DNA from: Polychytrium aggregatum
Taxonomy: Eukaryota > Chytridiomycota > Chytridiomycetes > Polychytriales
Reading direction: 5' to 3'
Assembly: GCF_025602895.1 (NCBI RefSeq)
Contig: NW_026516214.1
Coordinates: forward strand, 434,001 to 498,000
DNA length: 64,000 nt
In this document: piece by piece, positions 22,601 through 36,193 of the stretch
Numbering within the stretch: position 1 is the first letter of the stretch
Layout of the letters: every line of letters begins with the position of its first letter
The notes under the pieces: generated by a model
What the model saw: the letters and a program-made list of their open reading frames with translations, nothing else
The model's database searches: none
What the model was told of the DNA's origin: nothing
Program-made: the position numbers and the translations under genes

Positions 22601-22910
22601 ATTGCTTCGAGACAGGATCGATCGCCAGACACTTCTCCGAGATATGAAAATAGAGAGACTCGGGTTTGCCCGAAAGGACAGTGGAGCAAAAGGTGCATTT
22701 TGCTCTGCGGCGGTGCGAGCGGGGGTCGACCTTGTCTGTGCAGGAAAAGAACAGCCATCGTGGGGAATGAAAGCGTGTGGGCTCGACCCAAACGAGCGAG
22801 GAGGCTGGATCGGGGGAATCTGCCGATGACGGTGCAGAGGGCAAGACATCAAGAAGGCCCGGATCGAGATCAGAGGCTGTGCCTGGTCTGGATGATCGCG
22901 GCGGGTTCAT
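19626..22910 (-). CDS. BED-finger/hAT-transposase-like protein, possibly domesticated
   Basis: Intronless, 1094 residues from the ATG at 22910 (an upstream extension to 23201 is possible but compositionally different). Residues ~65-95 form a BED-like zinc finger: RRRAKCTFCSTVLSGKPESLYFHISEKC. A long Pro/Ser/Ala-rich linker follows. Then comes a region resembling the hAT RNase-H-like core (RLGLQLLDNPYFQDF ... LREKLRGCQ ... LDPWVDPSGVHYYAVAL). Near the end there is a hAT dimerisation-like segment: NPIQYWMNLVHAQDTFALRRLALMIFQIVPHCPGMDE. No terminal inverted repeats or 8-bp duplications are seen around it. I cannot identify a clean DDE triad. A long uninterrupted frame without element ends suggests a co-opted transposase acting as a DNA-binding protein, but an old intact hAT element is not excluded. 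Confidence 0.65.
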   Translation of the reverse strand: MNPPRSSRPGTASDLDPGLLDVLPSAPSSADSPDPASSLVWVEPTRFHSPRWLFFSCTDKVDPRSHRRRAKCTFCSTVLSGKPESLYFHISEKCLAIDPVSKQLYLQKNAAPATSTSPPSSPSSPDDLGSASGGYRTPSSRKAKRPKVSAPKPVLYSPHTTVSQPVSFVASHTSLYPSPALPSAGLAYAHPYLAHPAAQQPHALPFALQSAYALPQFQSTSFALPNLSSPSAHAFIPSFSQAPTPQPSAIHPHLLPPRAPTALPAPDHQALSHSYLLKALASNRLGLQLLDNPYFQDFQALHMKGSTLPLAAAISDSPLLSSDHLREKLRGCQSRAAVLLAQERFLTLSLDPWVDPSGVHYYAVALARNEPFCQIHIKTLELLPLEHSATRLIAEIESCLAALGINPLQISALVLPLPAASSFTEHSHERIVVSDLVLQFCSKYPTCLLVDSPLHVMGDALRSILSTEPFASVLRKNQVLLKFFASSRYWSAKLNDFFLNHPEHTPPSWLSITSRLESSSPACAYPSTSGQMGSQSNFAALVSPMPDTPISSDPAESLFKVNGTSAASNSATSGHPPFLRAVSNSSSRFLSKSPLLLSALQCRPAFQSLANQLSNDTDSSATGCPSPVACILKNESHFDTSSAAAHLVAPIIRSIESLQSEYVCSMHSESRLRFTLADIWGQLFKAVADVKEIRFESAGLSFDQREFEALRQQVLDRLEHRLSVFKSPLYSAAFFLSPRYRQAVLSKPQTYSLSKVTNEIAELARIKGFTADEINALKTQVGGYFNGLGTFSTLSSSLARTPSEATAHPTVIALGEVLSVPSGMSFKEVTNSAASPVDNPIQYWMNLVHAQDTFALRRLALMIFQIVPHCPGMDEIFLATSSAANLSPTAFCPSRRQRDLELVSRALPGLQSECNSAGLFSGQVPSAQASLISTDGQSLSAIHGISNPLYTANGGRASDHPTGSNLQTWADLTRQNVPLGEGGHGRRSDMLWTKIIFPDMTLQELDDFETGVDLWRRGCHGRIQNGGSQASESIAGADAGFQSSPDQHPKVANERAAKSHRTPISLPLPVHLSVNFEDTRGDTPICELADWSAV

Positions 22911-23751
22911 GAGAGCGGCCTTGATCGAAAGGCAAAGAGCAGCAAGGCAGAAAACAGCGGAACGGAAACGGAGAGACAGGTGCGATCGAGATGGCCTGAA
23001 TTCACAGCCGACGTATTCTGTGGCCTCTGCAGCGTGTGGGGAAGTGCTGTTGGAGACCAGGAGGTATCTGCAGGAGCCGAACACCTTCGCGGGATCGTTG
23101 GCTGGGGCCCACAAGCCGATCAAGGGCAAGGCTGGCGGGCTCGGGCGACGACGCGGGCGCCCGCCACACCCTCGCCGAGCGGCTCGAGTGCGGCTGGCCA
23201 CACAGTGGCTGCTTCGTGGCTGCTTCGTGGCTGCTCGCTCTCAGACAGCGAGGACGCTCTCGCGAGAGTGCCCTTCTCGTCCAAATTTTTTCTGGCTGCT
23301 GTTCTCCCCCCATCATCATACAGCTTTGCGCTGCCCACCCCAGCAAGCGCCGTGCCATCGCTTCCGCAAACGCCCTGACGCTGCGACTCGCCCGGTCCGA
23401 AAGCAGCCCAGCCAGCAATCTGAAAAAACCCCCAATATCTCAACTCGCATCGTGCTTCTAGAGACCCCGGCGGGCCATATCTGTTGATCTGGCGTCCACA
23501 ACAATAAGCTGCCGCCCCGTTTGCAGTCGAGATCGCCTCCTCACGAACCCGTGCTGACCCGCCCGTGCAAGGTATATCCCGAGCCCTTGATCGGTGGCCG
23601 GACCCACGCTGTGATGCTGTCGTTTGGATTCTCGCCCAGGCTAACCCCATAGTGTCCAACGTATCTCGACTCGTCCGCCTGCTTGTCCGTCGGCAGGACC
23701 AGCCCAAAGCCACACCAAATCGCATCATCATCGATCACCAGCGTCCGGCAA
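22911..23751. other. divergent intergenic region of hAT-like gene and PAP1
   Basis: About 840 bp holding the promoters of two divergent genes. A short duplication (tggctgcttcgtggctgctt) occurs near 23205-23235. The numerous GC-rich ORFs on both strands have no recognisable domains. Part of it may encode an N-terminal extension of the hAT-like protein (to 23201). Confidence 0.35.
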
Positions 23752-27490
<3,739 letters not shown>

Positions 27491-27839
27491 ATGGATATGT
27501 CGCATCCCCATATGGGATCCATGACCCATACATCGAAATGTCTCAGGAAATCGAAGGAACACGGACACGGTAGCGCTATGGGATCGCTGCCTTGTAGGAC
27601 GGGAGTTAGGGTGCGCGATAAGCAAGAGAAACGGATGGCTTTGTCGATCACTTGTTGATATTAACTGGAAGCGGACGGAGGGTAAGTTCACACAGGACGC
27701 CCTTTTGTATTCAGATAATAAAAAGCAAGCTCTTGGGCCCGATTGGATCTGTCTTTGGGTGGCACGGACATATACCAGTGGGGAGAATGAGCCGGAGAGC
27801 CAGGAGTCAAATCGGCAAAACTGATAGATCAACGGGAGG
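27491..27839. other. spacer between PAP1 and the inverted repeat
   Basis: 349 bp of PAP1 downstream sequence up to the left arm of the palindrome. No gene or element seen. Confidence 0.4.
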
Positions 27840-28520
27840 CCCACCCAGATGACAGACCTTCGAGATCGATATCCAGGGCTGAGTGATGCTGCGGGCAAAG
27901 TTGGAACAGTTGCAAAGTGCAAGGATCAAGCACGATGCGACGGAGAGAGCGATGCAGATGGCCAGAGTGTCGGAGTGGTTAGAGTGTCAGAGTGTCGGAG
28001 TGGTCGGGCCGAGCCACACCAGCAACAGCCAGCAACAGCCAGCAACAGCCAGCAAAGCCGCTGCGACTCTGAATGCGGACACTGGGCCGGCGGGTGGCTG
28101 GTGGGCTGACTACAATCTGGAGGCGACATGGACAGATGGGCGACAGATGGGCGACAGATGGCTGACAGGCGGCTGACAGATGATAGACAACCCGCCCAGA
28201 TTAGCCTGGTCATATATGCGTATTGGTGTAATTGGATCGAGCCATGATAGTATAGTGGTAGTACATTGCGTTGTGGCCGCACCGACCCTGGTTCGATTCC
28301 AGGTCATGGCATTGTCTTTTTGCTCTGCTCTGTTCTGCCGTTTCGTCTCTTCGTCCCTTCGTCTCTTCTTCTTTCGGCCTGCATTTGCATTTGCTGTTTC
28401 TTGCATCTCCTGCATCTCCTGCATCTCCTGCATCTCCTGCATCTCCTGCACGATCGGCATGATTTGTACTGCTTGAGTCTTCGCCGCCCTGCTCTCTCCA
28501 CCTGCTTGCACTCCACTCAC
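27840..28520 (+). repeat. left arm of large inverted repeat
   Basis: 681 bp that reappear inverted at 29027-29699 with only a few differences. The outer edge is cccacccagatgacag. The arm carries 12-bp agcaacagcc-type repeats (28020-28056; one unit more than in the other arm), a tRNA-His gene, and five copies of a 9-bp unit (catctcctg, 28404-28448). The two arms differ by point changes (for example after the tRNA: cattgtcttt here, cattctcttt there), so they are separate diverging sequences. Confidence 0.9.
28241..28310 (+). tRNA. tRNA-His (GTG), copy 1
   Basis: Acceptor stem GCCATGA pairs with TCATGGC. The anticodon loop TTGTGGC gives anticodon GTG, histidine. The T arm is CCTGG-TTCGATT-CCAGG, and an internal box B-like GGTTCGATTCC is present. 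No intron. A T-run of five at 28316-28320 serves as the Pol III terminator. The first base is G1; fungal tRNA-His receives its extra G-1 after transcription. Confidence 0.93.
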
Positions 28521-29026
28521 CGTCACTCCACCACTCGTCGCCAGTCCGCAATATCCCGCATCTACTCCACCAAAGCCACCAGCATTCGTCTGCCCATATC
28601 AAGTCCGCCGATATCGATACTCCGTGGCCACTTGTCCTGTGTTTCCAGCTCACCACGGCGCTCACATCGATGCCGCCGATACTTCAGGCACCATCAACTG
28701 ACATTCCGCACCAATATTGTCAAAGGCCAGACCCGTCCTGCTCCTGCTCCGGCGCTGGCTAGCTGGCTCGCCAACTCTCCCACCATGGTCATCATGCCGG
28801 AAGGCCCGAGTATCCGGCTCAATGGTGGACATCTGGGCCGCAGACCAACGAGCATCCGGGAGACAGATTGGTTGCGATCCGGTGTGGGCATGCAGGCAGG
28901 GACATCCAGACATCGGACGCAGCAGTGTGGAGATTCTCAACAAGTCGACCAAGACTGAATCGGGAGTGGTGGGAGTGGGAATGGGAGTGGGAATGGGAGT
29001 GGGAATGGGAGTGGAGCGTGAGTGGA
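28521..29026. other. unique spacer of the inverted repeat
   Basis: 506 bp between the two arms. The reading frames through it have no recognisable domain. Its right end is a G-rich repeat (see 28961-29013). Confidence 0.6.
28961..29013 (+). repeat. G-rich repeat with quadruplex potential
   Basis: At least seven runs of GGG separated by 2-4 bases, built from gggagt and gggaat units. It fits the pattern for G-quadruplex formation on the plus strand and lies directly at the centre-facing edge of the right palindrome arm. Confidence 0.8.
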
Positions 29027-29699
29027 GCGTGAGTGGTGTGCAAGCAGGTGGAGAGAGCAGGGCGGCGAAGACTCAAGCAGTACAAATCATGCCGATCGTG
29101 CAGGAGATGCAGGAGATGCAGGAGATGCAGGAGATGCAGGAGATGCAAGAAACAGCAAATGCAAATGCAGGCCGAAAGAAGAAGAGACGAAGGGACGAAG
29201 AGACGAAACGGCAGAACAGAGCAGAGCAAAAAGAGAATGCCATGACCTGGAATCGAACCAGGGTCGGTGCGGCCACAACGCAATGTACTACCACTATACT
29301 ATCATGGCTCGATCCAATTACACCAATACGCATATATGACCAGGCTAATCTGGGCGGGTTGTCTATCATCTGTCAGCCGCCTGTCAGCCATCTGTCGCCC
29401 ATCTGTCGCCCATCTGTCCATGTCGCCTCCAGATTGTAGTCAGCCCACCAGCCACCCGCCAGCCCAGTGTCCGCATTCAGAGCCGCAGCGGCTTTGCTGG
29501 CTGTTGCTGGCTGTTGCTGGTGTGGCTCGGCCCGACCACTCCGACACTCTGACACTCTAACCACTCCGACACTCTGGCCATCTGCATCGCTCTCTCCGTC
29601 GCATCGTGCTTGATCCTTGCACTTTGCAACTGTTCCAACTTTGCCCGCAGCATCACTCAGCCCTGGATATCGATCTCGAAGGTCTGTCATCTGGGTGGG
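29027..29699 (-). repeat. right arm of large inverted repeat
   Basis: Reverse complement of 27840-28520, with one 12-bp repeat unit less and scattered substitutions. It includes the second tRNA-His gene and the 9-bp repeat (caggagatg, five copies near 29100-29146). Confidence 0.9.
29239..29308 (-). tRNA. tRNA-His (GTG), copy 2
   Basis: Same 70-nt gene as at 28241-28310 on the opposite strand, with identical stems, GTG anticodon and T-arm. The Pol III T-run lies on the minus strand just beyond it (A-run at 29228-29232). The two genes are transcribed toward each other, since each reads from its outer arm toward the spacer. Confidence 0.93.
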
Positions 29700-29853
29700 G
29701 CCCCTTGATCCATCGATAGAGGCTTTTGCAAGACAATAATGTCGTGGGGGATTCCGAAAGGATATCTCCTATTTCACTGAGATCATGTTTTCAGCACATC
29801 CAAAACGAAACAGGGTGCGCTGTATACAGGCTAGGCGGCGTCACAGGCCGAAA

Positions 29854-30513
29854 CTAGCTACGCTCATCATACGATTCGCTCACAGCGCGGCCGGCCATGT
29901 CGTCGACCACGATCAGTCCCAGCTTTGCAAGACCTTCCTTGGATGCGCCTGAGTTCTCTCTGCGCTTGCGAATCAAGGCTTCCGGGCTCTCGGACGACCA
30001 CAGTCGCGACCAGGTCTTGTCCACTTCGGCCTTGACGATCAAAGGACGCTTCATCAGGGTTCCGGTCAACCCTGGGGTAGGATCGGGTTCCGCAGAGACT
30101 GCTGCGGGGGGCTTGACGGCTACTTTTTTCGAGGACTTGGCCTGGTAGAGTGCGGCAGGGTTGATTCCAAAAAATCGTCCGATCCAGACCCTGGCAAATC
30201 CCTCGCCAAGGCCATAGCATACACCCTGGAAGAAGGGGATGATGACCCAGGTGGCGACATTCGAGGCGTAGGATGTCAAGAGCGAGCTTCCGGATTTGGA
30301 GTCATCATGGGCATGATCGTGCCCGCAGCACGAATGTCCATCAGCGTGCTGGTCATCCTGTGGATGGTCGGCCGGGCCGTCGACAGCTTCGATCTGCTGC
30401 ATCTGGATTGGGGTGTTGGGGGGCGCACTTCCAGCGAGTGGCGAGGCCGCAGCGAGCTGCCCGGCGGCAGCAAGGCCGGCGGAGGGGGCCTGGGTCGAGC
30501 TGTGGACGGTCAT
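29854..30513 (-). CDS. possible Mim1/Tom13-like mitochondrial outer membrane protein
   Basis: 219 residues from the ATG at 30513 (an open frame continues to 30960 but is low-complexity and runs into the neighbouring promoter). The N-terminal third is Ala/Pro-rich, then His/Asp-rich (ADGHSCCGHDHAHDD). One hydrophobic segment follows: VATWVIIPFFQGVCYGLGEGFARVW, near residues 95-120. A helix with Gly-rich GxxxGxG spacing after a Pro-Phe-Phe is how Mim1 (outer-membrane insertase that helps import alpha-helical proteins) looks in fungi. The C-terminal ~100 residues are basic and unrecognised. The family call rests on this one segment. It is divergent from TRP-like channel A. Alternative: an unrelated single-pass protein. 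Confidence 0.45.
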   Translation of the reverse strand: MTVHSSTQAPSAGLAAAGQLAAASPLAGSAPPNTPIQMQQIEAVDGPADHPQDDQHADGHSCCGHDHAHDDSKSGSSLLTSYASNVATWVIIPFFQGVCYGLGEGFARVWIGRFFGINPAALYQAKSSKKVAVKPPAAVSAEPDPTPGLTGTLMKRPLIVKAEVDKTWSRLWSSESPEALIRKRRENSGASKEGLAKLGLIVVDDMAGRAVSESYDERS

Positions 30514-30977
30514 TTGGATCGTTTGGAGCGCCTGTCCGGGAGGCTTTGTTGCAAGCCCGCAGTTGGTTCTGGTGGATCGAAGCAGAGCGTTTCCGCGAGG
30601 CCTGCTTCTGGGCTGATTGGCAAAACGCCCGCGATTGCCCCGTCCAAGCCAGTTGCTGACCAAGCGCTGCAGCCACCAACAGCGTCGTGCCAGCCAATCA
30701 GGCCAGCACCCAACGAACCACACGACGGCCGCACTCTGGCTGCAGCCCAGGCCCGGGCTTGCCCTCTTGGCATCTCTGCCGCTGGGCGTGGAAGGCCTTC
30801 GGCGATTTTGGATCGATACTGGAGGCCCCCGAACTCGAGCAGCTAATATATCGACATCGTTGCGGCTCGGCAACTCTCTGACTCTGTTGCTCGTGGCTGT
30901 GCAGCTCGGGGTGTTGTTGGCAGCATTATCCTGTGAAGCGACCCAAGCCCCGACTGGCACGGTTTCCGGCAGCCGAC

Positions 30978-33900
30978 ATGGCCACCCCGGTCCAAAAACA
31001 AGACGCCCTCCAAATCATCATCGAATCCAATAAATCAACAAAAAATGATACCAGCGGAACCTCCGAGCAGCCGCGAACAGGCGTAGTCTCATATCGAGCC
31101 GTACGCGATCTCGTGGCGAACGATGTCCGGCGCGCCGCCTTTTCGGTCTTCCATGACGCGTTGAGGAATCCGCTGTCGCCCGAAACAAAGACGGGCACTT
31201 CCGCTGCGCGGCCAACTCCAATTCATCAGCGACTTGACGAGCAGGACTATCAAGCGACATCGGCACTTCCACCATCCTCCTTTATCAGCTTTATCGACTC
31301 GTCGTTTGCCCTCGGGCGCTGGAGTGCCAGCCGGTTTCGACGAATTCTCAATGAGCTTCTGGAGCCCTCTATCAGCCATGTTCCTGCGGAGCCTCTTGGA
31401 ACATATGCGGAAACCCTAAATATCTGCCTCAAGGCCCAAACGGCAGCAGACGGTGGCGAGGTTGATACACACGCTGACGAGCTGGTTTGGGAACGGTATG
31501 CCATTGGCGTTCTTCAGGTCGAGGAACATACGTCGCTTGAACTGGACCCCAACTCCCTGCGTGACGATGCGGTGATGCACTTTACGCAGTCTATCGAAAG
31601 CGAACTTGCCGGGCTCTCAAACGAAGCCCTGGTTTCGTTTTTTCGGTACATGACCAAGTTTGAAATGGCCTATGTCATGCTCCATACCATATCTGAGCTC
31701 CTCAAATCAAAACTGGGACAAGCCCGACTCCGAGAAGAAGTTTGCATCTTCTTGATTCTCTCGGTCATCCAGCCCGCCCATGACGGAACGTTGCTCGTTG
31801 AAATTGGACTATCGCACTTTAAAGATCACGTCTCTTCCGATGCAATCAATTCGTGCCTTGAGTACTGCAGCCATCTCCAACGGAGCGACTGCCAGCAAAT
31901 CATCCTGGACAGCTGCAAAGAGGGCATCCTTGTCGAGGGAGTCTGTGCAGCACTACTTCCCATCGCCACACTCGGAGCAGATCAATCGCTATCGCTCATG
32001 GAGATATTTATATTCGACTTTTTGCAAGAAAGCGATGCGGAACCTTCGGACACCTTGGCGTCGGTAGCAAAGACAGCTTACGAACGACGGTTTTCCAAAG
32101 CCGCGCAAATGAGGAGACTCTCGTCGTCGCAAGTTAACGACGTCGTCACCAGCAAGAAAAGTGTGTTCTTGGCTCTCAGCACATACTCATTTATTATTCT
32201 GGCTGCCGCCGCTGGCCGTGCTAATCCTTCCACCGTCACCGAGCTCATCAACTTTTTTGAAGACACTTGCAAGGAACACATTGCTGACTATGTCCCAACG
32301 ACCAACCACGATGAAATCGTCCGCAGCATTTTCAACTACGCTGGCGAGCTCAACTTCACGGGGATTATATGGGCACTCATCGAGGCCAATTGGGTGCCTG
32401 CCAGTATCGAAACCTGTTTCAGCAAAGCAATTCAACTCGGCCACCAGAATATGGTGCATTTGTTGCTCGAATCTCTGCTGCTTCCCGATTCCCAGATTAT
32501 CCCAATGTCCGGCGTTCTTCCTATCATATTCAGACGCAACGAGGCAGTTGGGTTATTGCCGATTGCCGCCACACGCTTTCCGGCCGAGGTAGCCTGGTTT
32601 CTGGAACAGCTTTCGTGCTTTCCTATACCTGCGGCGCTGCCTCCCTCAAGAAACCACGATCCAATTGTACGATCGCGGCCAATCCGCGGCCTCAAATTCG
32701 GTGCAATGGGAATGTCTACCGCTATTCAGTCATCCTCAAACTCCACGTTATGGTCACGCGTACACATGGGCTCGCAGCTGGGTCGAGGATCCGGCAGCGA
32801 TGATCTGGAGACCGAAAGCACGATTTGCATGTGCCCTGAGGCCTTGCTGACAGCGGACGCCTTTCATGCCAGCGTTGGGAAGCGCTATTTCAAGGCCAAC
32901 TCGTTCATTCGGCTTCTGGCCACAGGAGATGAGTCTATCATTCTCCAGCCTGTCATGCGAGCCATGATGGAGTATCATTGGGTCAAAGGATACTTTTGGC
33001 TCCGGTTTATCATCCAGTTGATCTTCACGCTCTCGCACATTGGATTTTCGGCATACTTTTTCATCCAAGTCGTCAATTACAACCTTAGTCCCGGGACATC
33101 CGAGTACAACTCGATCTTCTATTCATCCTGGGTTGTCCTCTTTGGGTCCTTGTTCTTCCTCTTTCAAGAGTTTCGCGAGTTTCTCGACACACCAGACCGA
33201 TACATCAGCTCCATGTCAAACGCGGTCGACATCGGAATCCACCTCGTCACCATCATAATCGTGCTACAGTCTGTGTGGCTTCAGCAATCGGTGCCGCCGC
33301 TCCTAATGTCGATCGTGCTTGTTCTATATGCCACACGGGTGATGCTGCATCTGCGCATTATTCCCAGTGTGGGACCACTGGTTCGGATATGGGTCAGCGC
33401 ATCCGTCAACATTCTTCCCATCTTGATTCCAATGGCAGTAGTCATCACAAGCTTTGCGGGCGGATTCTATATCGTTGAGCGAGGGCTATCCAATACCGGT
33501 ATTCCTCCATCGGTGCATTTCTCTGACGCAGCGACAACATTCCAGAGCGTGATGACTATGGCCTCGTGGGACTATTCGTAAGTTGATTCCACTGGCTTTA
33601 TTCGTGCTCAGCAGAGGAGCTATATGGCCTTACCCATATTGACGCGAGTACCCAAAGTGGTCTTCTCATCCAATCTAACGCGTACAACCTCCACCTTCGA
33701 GTTTCTAGAGTTCTCGAAAACTCATCCAACCCACAAGTATTTACGCTAAGAATGATGTTCCATGTTGTATTTATCATTTTCCTGGCAAGTATATCCATGA
33801 CTGCCAGCTACGCTCAATGCAATCAGACTTTTGTGTCTAGAGCTGGTTGGTGGCCACATCCAGAAGCCAGAATGCTGCCCTGTGCTTAGTGACGCCGCTG

Positions 33901-35254
33901 ATATTATTAGTCAGTCTATCTTTGCAATCGGGGGCAACACAGGCTTTCTTCTTTTGCGTGCTTCTCTATACTGATTATCTCTGTTGTTTGCGATAACTCA
34001 CGACTCGCCTAGATCAATGTCATCATTGCCTTGATGACCGTCAACGTTGCAGACATTCACGCCAACACAACGGCCGCTTGGCTGATGGAGATTTCCGATC
34101 TCATGGTCGAGTTGGATCTCCTCTGGCCATTCCCTGTTCGATACGAGCTCAGATCGGAGAGCGATAGATATATGGATGAGAAGTTGGAAAGTCAGTCCCG
34201 CCGTCCCAGCGAAGTGTCGAATTTTGTTTTTAACAGCAACTCGAAGCCTACATTCCTTGGTCGACTGCTCGAGCTGTGGGCAAAGGTATCTGGATCGCTT
34301 CGCAAATCACACGAGCTCATGGCCAAGGACGATCCCCAGACAAAATCTGTCCTTTTGTATACCTGGCCGGCGGAAGAGGTTCGGAAAACGCAGTGGTGGG
34401 AAGCCGACATTGCCGACGGCGATCGCAAGCGGCAAAAGAGCAACTCAACCCAGCCTGCCGGTGGAGCTGGGCCGAACTGGACCAGTACCATAGCCAGCGT
34501 TTTGGGCGTGCAAGATCGGCAGCAGGCTCGAACTTTGCCTGGGGGTGGACGGGCATCAATTGTCAAGCTTGGAGAAAAATCAGCCCTTCCGCGATGTGAC
34601 GAAGATGAGGAGGCCTCAGAGGCTATCAATCTAGGATTTATAACAAACGAAGAGCTGGCAACGAGCTCCGAATCGCTTCGAGCGCCATTATTGCACAATG
34701 CCAAGTCTACAAACTTTTCGCGCACCGGTACCGTGGACTCTGCGCCGACAAACCAAGGCTCAGGTTTCCCCGCCGCACCCGTCGTCCCTGCTGTTACATT
34801 TGGAACAACCCAGCCCCCACCGCAACGTATGGGTCGTCGAATGTCGAGAGCTGCTCTGGATCCTGGAATAATCGATGAGCGGCACATTTCTATAATGTCG
34901 TCGATGACAAATCAAAACGACTTTCGAGAACTTGACGCCAATGTCGACAAGCTCAAGAAAGAGTTTGGGAGCCAGCTTAGCGACATCAAGAGTCTCATTT
35001 CCGAGCTTGACAAGCAGTTCAAAAGCGAGGCTCGGACTCAAAAGGAGAATGTCAAAATTATGAACGAGCTTTTGGAATTTGAGCGGAAAGATCGGGGCAT
35101 GGCGTTATCCAAAATCGAAGAGGACGTTCAAAAAATGACCTCGATCATTCTGTCTGCAAAGGAGGACGAGGTAAACTCTGGAAAGCTGTTCAAGGTCTTC
35201 GGGAAGCGAGGATCGACCAAAACACCAGCCGATAGCACTGGGTATCCATCGTAG
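30978..35254 (+). CDS. TRP-like cation channel, copy A
   Basis: Three exons, 30978-33577, 33709-33784 and 34013-35254, joining in frame to 1305 residues. The N-terminal ~660 residues are helical and lack recognisable ankyrin motifs. A pre-S1 segment (RLLATGDESIILQPVMRAMMEYHW) leads into S1 (~671-700), S2 (~711-735), S3 (~750-775), S4 (~778-805) and S5 (~807-832). A pore helix region ends in MTMASWDYS at the exon 1 edge. S6 is split over exons 2-3 (VFTLRMMFHVVFIIFL / INVIIALMTVNVADIHAN), like TRP S6 with its NLLIA-type continuation. The C-terminal part is a cytosolic Ser-rich tail with a coiled coil near 34900-35130. Intron 2 is GC-AG (gcaagt at 33785). The stop TAG lies at a transposon edge. 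The paralogue lies at 39897-44416. Ion selectivity is not inferable. Confidence 0.78.
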
Positions 35255-35523
35255 CCGATGGCAACTGTAAAACACTTGGGCGAATATAGTCTCCCTCCCC
35301 CGACAAAAGCATCGCACGCTGGCCACGACCATTCTGTGATGCGGTGCTACACTGTCATCCATAGCCTGAGAAAAGTTGCCTCCATATTCAGTGTGTCCAA
35401 GAGCACCACCATTCACAGCTGGCAATGCGTCATGGCGTCAAGGCAAGGGCTATGTATCCAGTCCCATATCCTACACCGATAAAGGGGATCGTGAGGGTGT
35501 CCCGTTTGCTCATGTGAGAAGTG
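35254..35523 (+). mobile_element. deletion derivative of the Tc1-Fanzor element (element 1)
   Basis: About 270 bp between TA at 35252-35253 and TA at 35524-35525. It holds the N-terminal coding part of the Tc1-type transposase on the plus strand (LRCY.VIHSLRKVASIFSVSKST, ~35340-35408). Within a few bases this is fused to a Fanzor fragment (caatgcgtcatggcg, from ~35423). The distance from the left edge to the transposase start (~73 bp) matches that in the full element (84 bp). The right end, read inward on the minus strand, is a recognisable family end (cacttctcac ... gggacaccc). The left end is strongly diverged, so that boundary is less certain. Confidence 0.65.
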
Positions 35524-35639
35524 TACAGCGTTGCCAAAGCGAAATGGGACACCCGTTTTGAGTCCGGGAGGTCGTTGATTTCCGTGCCTGAATACACACC
35601 CAATCCATCGCCCACCATGACCAAGGAGCGCTTTCAAGG

Positions 35640-35812
35640 AGACCGAAGTGGTGATTGCCTTTGGGAATGCCTCCTGGAAGCAAGGGAAGGGATATGCATC
35701 CAGTCCACGAAGACTCAGGTTCGCCAAGTACTTTGAGCAATTCATATACCACCAGAGACGTCCAGGTGTGCTCGGTGAACGAGTTCAACACATCCCAGGT
35801 GTGCTCGAGGAT
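35640..35812 (+). pseudogene. Fanzor nuclease remnant
   Basis: Reads VVIAFGNASWKQGKGYASSP, then RLRFAKYFEQF, and in another frame VCSVNEFNTSQVCS. Each block is nearly identical to the RuvC/zinc-finger region of the intact Fanzor in the neighbouring element, but frames are broken and the C-terminal zinc finger is replaced by repeat sequence. Confidence 0.75.
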
Positions 35813-35848
35813 CTTGATATCGATACACCATGAAACTATCCAGAGAGT

Positions 35849-35928
35849 CGAGTGGATGCACCCACTCACACATCGAGTGGATGCACCACACTCCCACATC
35901 GAGTGGATGCACCACACTCCCACATCGA
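35849..35928. repeat. 26-bp minisatellite inside element 2
   Basis: About three copies of a unit beginning gagtggatgcacc and ending cccacatc. Related single-copy sequence (gagcgaatgcaccacatag) occurs at the equivalent place in the element at 18962-19380, so the repeat expanded within this copy. Confidence 0.75.
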
Positions 35929-36193
35929 CACATCAATACTAGTCGATTGGCGCCACAGGAGATCGACCGAGTGCATTCAAGACCAGGGCGGGAAACAATC
36001 GCATGGCTTGCCCGCTGGAGCCTATGGAAGTTCGGCAGGCTACAGGCCTCTGAAACCAGGAAGTGCCTGTCCCGCTTCTTGATCGATCTACTGTACACTT
36101 TATTCAGAAAAAAACGGGACAATATAGCCGTTTCCATGAACAGGTAGTATGTGCTGTGCTTGCGTCAAGCAAAGCCACAAGAAATAAAACAGA

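Larger units (their letters stand above)
35526..36093 (+). mobile_element. non-autonomous Fanzor-family element (element 2)
   Basis: 568 bp between TA at 35524-35525 and TA at 36094-36095. Left end CAGCGTTGCCAAAGCGAAAT then gggacacccg. The right end, read inward on the minus strand, is CAGTAGATCGATCAAGAAGC then gggacag. The interior carries a Fanzor fragment on the plus strand, a 26-bp minisatellite and, at its right, the conserved Fanzor-side terminal block (35980-36080). It directly abuts element 1 on the left and the full element on the right. Confidence 0.82.

Noticed and set aside
28404-28448. Regularly spaced short repeats resembling a small CRISPR-like array
   Set aside because: Contiguous 9-bp tandem units without spacers, mirrored in the palindrome; a simple repeat in a nuclear eukaryotic genome.
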